Shown here: positions 5,939 through 9,969 of the stretch, in pieces
Numbering within the stretch: the first letter of the stretch is position 1
How the letters are laid out: each line of letters opens with the position of its first letter
Assembly (NCBI GenBank): GCA_024763185.1
Contig: JANTFY010000065.1
Span: forward strand, 1 to 9,969
Reading direction: 5' to 3'
Source of the DNA: Gammaproteobacteria bacterium
GTDB lineage: Bacteria; Pseudomonadota; Gammaproteobacteria; GCA-001735895
Length of the DNA stretch: 9,969 nucleotides
The notes under the pieces: generated by a model
What the model saw: the letters and a program-made list of their open reading frames with translations, nothing else
Database searches by the model: none
Told to the model about the DNA's origin: nothing
Made by a program: the position numbers and the translations under genes

Positions 5939-7362
5939 TTTTTCCCTGCCTCGCCCTGTCGCTGGGCACTCACCAGTTCAGCGGCATAGGCGCCGATACT
6001 ACCGGCACCCAGGGTTACCACTATGTCATCATTTTCGACGATCCCCTCGACAACCCGTGTCAACTGCTCCACCTTCTCGACGAATACCGGGTCGACCTGA
6101 CCGCGGTTACGAATCGCACGACTGAGGGCACGGCCATCGGCATCCTTGATGTGTTTCTCACCCGCCGGATAGACTTCAAGTAACAGCAGTTGATCAGGTT
6201 CCGACAACACCTGGGTAAAATCCTCGAACAGATCACGCGTACGGCTGTAACGATGCGGCTGGAAGATCACCACCAGGCGCTGCTTCGGCCAGGCGCTACG
6301 TATCGCCGCGAGGGTGGCTTTTATTTCATTGGGATGATGACCATAGTCATCGATCAAACGTACGGTTTTGGAACCTATAGCCAGTTGTTCGGTAATCTGG
6401 AAACGTCTACCTATACCCTCAAACCGGGCCAGTGCCTGTTGCATCTGCGACACGTCGACATCCAGTTCCCAACTCACCGCAAGAGCGGCTGTGGCATTTA
6501 AGACATTGTGCCTGCCCGCCAGGTTGAGATCGATGTCAGCCTGTTTACCATCAGGAAAAGTCACCTGGAAGCGGGTTCTTGAGGCGGCCGCCTGGACCTG
6601 GCTGACGCGTACATCAGCATCTTCTGACTCACCATAGGTCAGTACCGGGCGCGAAACCTGTGGCAGGATATCCCTCACCACCGGGTCATCGATACACACC
6701 ACCGCCAGACCATAAAAAGGCAGGTGATGCAGGAACTCGACAAAGGTCTGTTTCAGTCGTTCAAAGTCACCCTCATAGGTGGACAGGTGATCCTGGTCGA
6801 TGTTGGTAATGATGGCAATCATGGGCTGCAGATACAGGAACGAGGCATCACTTTCATCTGCCTCGGCGACCAGGTAATCACTCGCACCCAGTTCCGCATG
6901 CCGCCCTGAACTGTTGAGCTTACCGCCGATGACGTAAGTCGGATCAAGCCCGCCCTCGACCAGTACCGAGGCCACCAGGCTGGTGGTGGTGGTTTTACCG
7001 TGGGTGCCGGCAACCGCAATACCCTGGCGGAAGCGCATCAGCTCGGCCAGCATCTCGGCACGGCGTACTATCGGAATGCGCTGCTCGCGTGCGGCCTGGA
7101 TTTCCGGATTGGATTCATCAATGGCGGTTGAAATTACCACCACATGGGCATCACCCACGTTTTGCGCCTGATGACCGATGGCTATCTCTATACCCAGTGA
7201 ACGCAGGTGCATGACCATCGCGCTTTGACTGATATCGGAACCGGAAACCCGGTAACCCAGGTTATGGAACACCTCGGCTATGCCACTCATGCCGGCACCG
7301 CCTATGCCGATAAAATGAATATGACGGATACGGCGCATCAGTTGTTTTGGTGAACGGGTCAT
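5935..7362 (-). CDS. murC: UDP-N-acetylmuramate--L-alanine ligase
   Basis: ATP-dependent cytoplasmic Mur ligase that attaches L-alanine to UDP-MurNAc, the first step of stem peptide assembly. It is 475 residues, as usual. The N-terminal Rossmann-like UDP-binding domain has HFIGIGGAGMSGIAE (16-30). The central ATPase domain has the P-loop AGTHGKTTTTS (118-128), EADESD (167-172) and TNIDQDHL (186-193). The C-terminal domain follows GRHNVLNA (283-290) and includes DDYGHHPNEI (338-347) and FQPHRYSRT (367-375), the MurC signature blocks. The start at 7362 is well set by AGGAGG 7 bases upstream (7375-7370), the best ribosome binding site in the cluster, and by the ATGA overlap with the murG stop. 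The MurB start overlaps its own stop by 4 bases. Confidence 0.99.
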   Translation of the reverse strand: MTRSPKQLMRRIRHIHFIGIGGAGMSGIAEVFHNLGYRVSGSDISQSAMVMHLRSLGIEIAIGHQAQNVGDAHVVVISTAIDESNPEIQAAREQRIPIVRRAEMLAELMRFRQGIAVAGTHGKTTTTSLVASVLVEGGLDPTYVIGGKLNSSGRHAELGASDYLVAEADESDASFLYLQPMIAIITNIDQDHLSTYEGDFERLKQTFVEFLHHLPFYGLAVVCIDDPVVRDILPQVSRPVLTYGESEDADVRVSQVQAAASRTRFQVTFPDGKQADIDLNLAGRHNVLNATAALAVSWELDVDVSQMQQALARFEGIGRRFQITEQLAIGSKTVRLIDDYGHHPNEIKATLAAIRSAWPKQRLVVIFQPHRYSRTRDLFEDFTQVLSEPDQLLLLEVYPAGEKHIKDADGRALSRAIRNRGQVDPVFVEKVEQLTRVVEGIVENDDIVVTLGAGSIGAYAAELVSAQRQGEAGKK

Positions 7363-8450
7363 GCCAGCGCCTCCTGCAACACACCGGCAGCCACCTGTTC
7401 GGCCGCGTCGGTGAAAGCCAGCTCACGTGCCTTGCAGGCCATATCCAGCAAGCGCTCACGGTTTTGCATGAATTCATTCACATGATCGTATAACCATTCA
7501 GCGGTAAAGGCCTCATCCCTGACCAGCACGGCGGCGCCGGCCTGCTCAAGATACCGGGCATTGGCAAACTGGTGATCATCAACGGCATAGGGAAACGGGA
7601 TCAGAATGGAAGCAACACCCGCCGCCGACAGTTCTGCCACGGTTAAAGCACCGGCCCGGCACACCACCAGGTCGGCCCACTCGTAGGCCTCGGCCATGTC
7701 ATCGATAAAGGCATAAACCCGGGCTTTTAGATGATAACGCTCGTAGTCTTGACGTGTCACAGTCAGATGGCTTGGACCGCATTGGTGCAGTACATCAATC
7801 TGTTGACTGCCGGCAAATTTTGCCAGGGTTTCAGGTACGACCTGATTCAAGGTTCTGGCGCCAAGACTGCCACCGATCACCAGTAATTTCAGCGTCTCTT
7901 GCTGACGATTTTCTAAACGTGTCTCGGGCTCCTGTATCGACACGATTTCATGGCGCACCGGGTTACCCACCACCCGGCTGCGTTTGATACCCTGTGCAGC
8001 CTGCGGAAAGGCAAAGTAACTGGCCACGGCTATGCGGCTCAGCAAGCGATTGGTCAGACCGATCACGGCATTCTGTTCATGAATGATCAATGGAATCCTC
8101 AGCAGGCGCGCCATCAAACCACCCGGTCCGGCAACAAAACCACCCATGCCCAGCACCGCACGCGGTTTATGCAGTCGCAATATAGCCAGGGCCTGCCAGC
8201 AGGCCTGTAATAATTTGAAAGGCGCCAGGGCCTTGATCAACAGACCTTTACCGCGCAGACCCTGCACTTTCAGCCATTCAATGGGATAGCCGGCTTCGGC
8301 TACCAGGCGCGATTCTATACCGGATCGGGTACCCATCCAGATGATGGTTTCACCCTGTGCGCGTAGCTCATGCGCAACCGCAAGTGCCGGAAAAACATGG
8401 CCACCGGTGCCTCCTGCCATAACCATAATGGGGCGTTTCGGTTGCATCAT
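7359..8450 (-). CDS. murG: UDP-GlcNAc:lipid I N-acetylglucosaminyltransferase MurG
   Basis: Peripheral inner-membrane GT28 enzyme that converts lipid I to lipid II. It is 363 residues. Family blocks in order: AGGTGGHVFPALA (12-24, with H18), GMGGFVAGPGG (101-111), HEQNAVIGLTNR (124-135), GGSLGAR (193-199), and the UDP-GlcNAc-binding region CRAGALTVAEL (264-274, with E273) followed by PFPYAVDDHQ (285-294). The segment at about 171-187 is charged and looks like a loop. The gene starts with two consecutive ATG codons (8450 and 8447); the first forms the ATGA overlap with the ftsW stop and has GAGGGTGG upstream. It ends in a 4-base overlap with murC. The order ftsW-murG-murC is the same as in E. 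coli. Confidence 0.99.
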   Translation of the reverse strand: MMQPKRPIMVMAGGTGGHVFPALAVAHELRAQGETIIWMGTRSGIESRLVAEAGYPIEWLKVQGLRGKGLLIKALAPFKLLQACWQALAILRLHKPRAVLGMGGFVAGPGGLMARLLRIPLIIHEQNAVIGLTNRLLSRIAVASYFAFPQAAQGIKRSRVVGNPVRHEIVSIQEPETRLENRQQETLKLLVIGGSLGARTLNQVVPETLAKFAGSQQIDVLHQCGPSHLTVTRQDYERYHLKARVYAFIDDMAEAYEWADLVVCRAGALTVAELSAAGVASILIPFPYAVDDHQFANARYLEQAGAAVLVRDEAFTAEWLYDHVNEFMQNRERLLDMACKARELAFTDAAEQVAAGVLQEALA

Positions 8451-9658
8451 GCCGCCACCCTCGGAGACCGTTTACGCTTATTGGGTTTGGACTGCTGCTC
8501 TATCTGGCAATTTTCAAAATGTACGCGCAGTACCAGCCCGATCGCAAACGACATGATCAGAATACTGTTTCCGCCATAACTGATAAACGGCAGGGTCAGC
8601 CCCTTGGTGGGTAACGCCCCCATGTTAACGCCGATATTGATAATGGCCTGGATGCTGACCAGCAGGCCTACACCGTAAACCAGGTAAGCACCAAATGCCT
8701 GTTTCAGCTCGAGTGCATGTTTGCCTATCTGGAAACAGCGCACGGCAAACCAGGCATACAGGGCGATCAGGAAAATCGCGCCCACAAAACCCATCTCCTC
8801 GGCATACACCGCGAACAGAAAATCGGTATGCGCTTCGGGCAGGTAAAACAGTTTCTGGATGCTGCCCCCCAGACCGGTACCGAACAAACCGCCGCTGCCA
8901 ATTGCTATCAATGACTGGGTTAACTGGAAACCGCTGTTGTACGGATCGGCCCAGGGATCCAGGAAGGAAGTTATGCGAGCCATGCGGTAAGGCGAAGCCA
9001 GTGCCAGCAGCACCATGATGCTGAGCGTGCCCAGCACAAACAGAATGAAATGACCAAAGCGCACGCCACCCAGGAACATCATGCCCAGACCGGTCATTAA
9101 CAGCACCGCTGCAGCACCGAAATCCGGTTCCAGTAACAACAGGCCACTGGCCAGGGCCAGGATAATCATCGGTTTAATAAAACCCATCAGCCCGCTTTTC
9201 AACTCGTCGGATCGACGAATCAGGTAACTGCTGAGATAAATAATCAGGAATAATTTGGCAATCTCCGATACCTGGACGGTTAAAATAACCAGATCCAGCC
9301 AACGGGTGGCACCATTCACGGTGCGCCCAACACCGGGAATCAATACCAGCGCCAGCAATAAAATGGAGCTCAGCATCAACACCATGCCGTTCTGCTTCCA
9401 GAATCCTGTTGGAATCCGGTAAGCCACCCACACCAGCAGAACGCCGAGAAGCAGGCGTAAAAACTGGCGCTTGCCATAATAAAAGGGGTCATTCATCAAC
9501 TGGTCGGCCACGCCGATGGATGCCGAGGTCACCATGACCAGGCCGATAAGGGCCAGAGCCCCATAAATAAAAACAATCTGCCCATCCAGGGACGGTGCCA
9601 AGGTAATTTGTCTTTCCTGTTCCGGCCTATCATCCGAACGTATCGCCTGGCTACTCAT
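8447..9658 (-). CDS. ftsW: Septal peptidoglycan polymerase FtsW (SEDS family)
   Basis: Polytopic membrane glycosyltransferase that polymerises lipid II at the septum together with a class B PBP (FtsI). It is 403 residues with about ten hydrophobic segments between 28 and 381. Clear family marks are VMVTSAS (41-47), NDPFYYGKRQ (56-65), LDPWADPYNSGFQLTQSL (233-250), the catalytic-loop motif LPEAHTDF (273-280) with the putative catalytic aspartate D279, and the SEDS signature GALPTKGLTLPFISYGG (347-363). The basic C-terminal tail (KRKRSPR, 394-400) is cytoplasmic. FtsW rather than RodA is chosen from the division-gene context and the similarity to E. coli FtsW (TSAS, NDPF, DPW, LPEAHTDF). The ATG at 9658 overlaps the murD stop by 4 bases; a GTGGGGG lies upstream. 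Confidence 0.98.
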   Translation of the reverse strand: MSSQAIRSDDRPEQERQITLAPSLDGQIVFIYGALALIGLVMVTSASIGVADQLMNDPFYYGKRQFLRLLLGVLLVWVAYRIPTGFWKQNGMVLMLSSILLLALVLIPGVGRTVNGATRWLDLVILTVQVSEIAKLFLIIYLSSYLIRRSDELKSGLMGFIKPMIILALASGLLLLEPDFGAAAVLLMTGLGMMFLGGVRFGHFILFVLGTLSIMVLLALASPYRMARITSFLDPWADPYNSGFQLTQSLIAIGSGGLFGTGLGGSIQKLFYLPEAHTDFLFAVYAEEMGFVGAIFLIALYAWFAVRCFQIGKHALELKQAFGAYLVYGVGLLVSIQAIINIGVNMGALPTKGLTLPFISYGGNSILIMSFAIGLVLRVHFENCQIEQQSKPNKRKRSPRVAA

Positions 9659-9969
9659 GACAGTGCCCCCACCAACTCGCAGAAATGTTCGCCACGTGCT
9701 GCAAAACCACTGTACTGATCAAAACTGGCACAGGCCGGTGATAACAGGACAACATCACCGGCTTTTGCCATTTGCGCAGCGCTGGACACGGCTTGCTGCA
9801 GATCATCGACCTTTTGCACCGCGGTACAGTGTTGCCAGTCGGCCAACATGGAAGGCGCATCCTCTCCAAACACGTAAACCTGCTTCACGTGTGCTTTCAA
9901 GGCTTCACACAATTGGCTCATATCGGCGCCTTTACCCTGGCCGCCGGCCAACAGAATGATGGGCTCATC
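9655..9969 (-). CDS. murD: UDP-N-acetylmuramoyl-L-alanine--D-glutamate ligase, C-terminal part; cut by window edge
   Basis: Mur ligase that adds D-glutamate to UDP-MurNAc-L-Ala. Only the last 104 residues are in the window; the 5' part lies beyond 9969. The fragment opens inside the C-terminal ligase domain with PIILLAGGQGKGAD, the counterpart of the GGDGK(G/S)AD block of other MurD proteins. It contains the diagnostic LLSPACASFDQYSGF segment and RGEHF near the end. The P-loop and central domain are not visible. The stop is TGA at 9657-9655, overlapping the ftsW start. Position directly before ftsW agrees with the standard dcw order (mraY-murD-ftsW). Confidence 0.97.
   Translation of the reverse strand, partial: DEPIILLAGGQGKGADMSQLCEALKAHVKQVYVFGEDAPSMLADWQHCTAVQKVDDLQQAVSSAAQMAKAGDVVLLSPACASFDQYSGFAARGEHFCELVGALS

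Overview
The window is almost entirely one minus-strand division and cell wall (dcw) gene cluster, read from the right edge to the left. In transcription order it holds murD (last ~104 codons), ftsW, murG, murC, murB, ddlB, ftsQ, ftsA and ftsZ. A gap of 228 bases follows, then the first 208 codons of an alpha-glucan phosphorylase that runs off the left edge. No gene on the plus strand is supported. I see no RNA gene, mobile element, CRISPR array or recombination site.

The organism is most likely a gammaproteobacterium outside the enterics. The order murD-ftsW-murG-murC-ddlB-ftsQ-ftsA-ftsZ is that of E. coli. FtsA and FtsZ resemble the Pseudomonas-type proteins as I remember them, and FtsZ ends in the proteobacterial tail LEIPAFLRRQAD. 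Two points differ from E. coli. A short, type II-like MurB lies between murC and ddlB, and ftsZ is followed by a glucan phosphorylase rather than lpxC. An environmental lineage of the Chromatiales/Thiotrichales kind would fit, but the sequence alone does not settle this.

The genes act together on peptidoglycan synthesis and septation. MurB completes UDP-MurNAc. MurC and MurD add the first two stem residues (L-Ala, D-Glu), and DdlB makes the D-Ala-D-Ala end. MurG makes lipid II, FtsW polymerises it at the septum, FtsQ links the periplasmic divisome, FtsA tethers FtsZ to the membrane and FtsZ forms the ring. Each junction from murD through ftsA overlaps by 4 or 8 bases, so this is one tightly coupled operon. 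Only ftsA-ftsZ has a gap (34 bases), and ftsZ has a strong ribosome binding site of its own.

The gap of 627-854 is the only real non-coding stretch. It contains a hairpin 29 bases past the ftsZ stop, a 9-base-arm palindrome 19 bases before the phosphorylase start, and a weak -24/-12-like promoter candidate overlapping that palindrome. I found no clearly new biological system. The points worth checking are the phosphorylase next to ftsZ, its putative control region, and the unbroken chain of overlaps.
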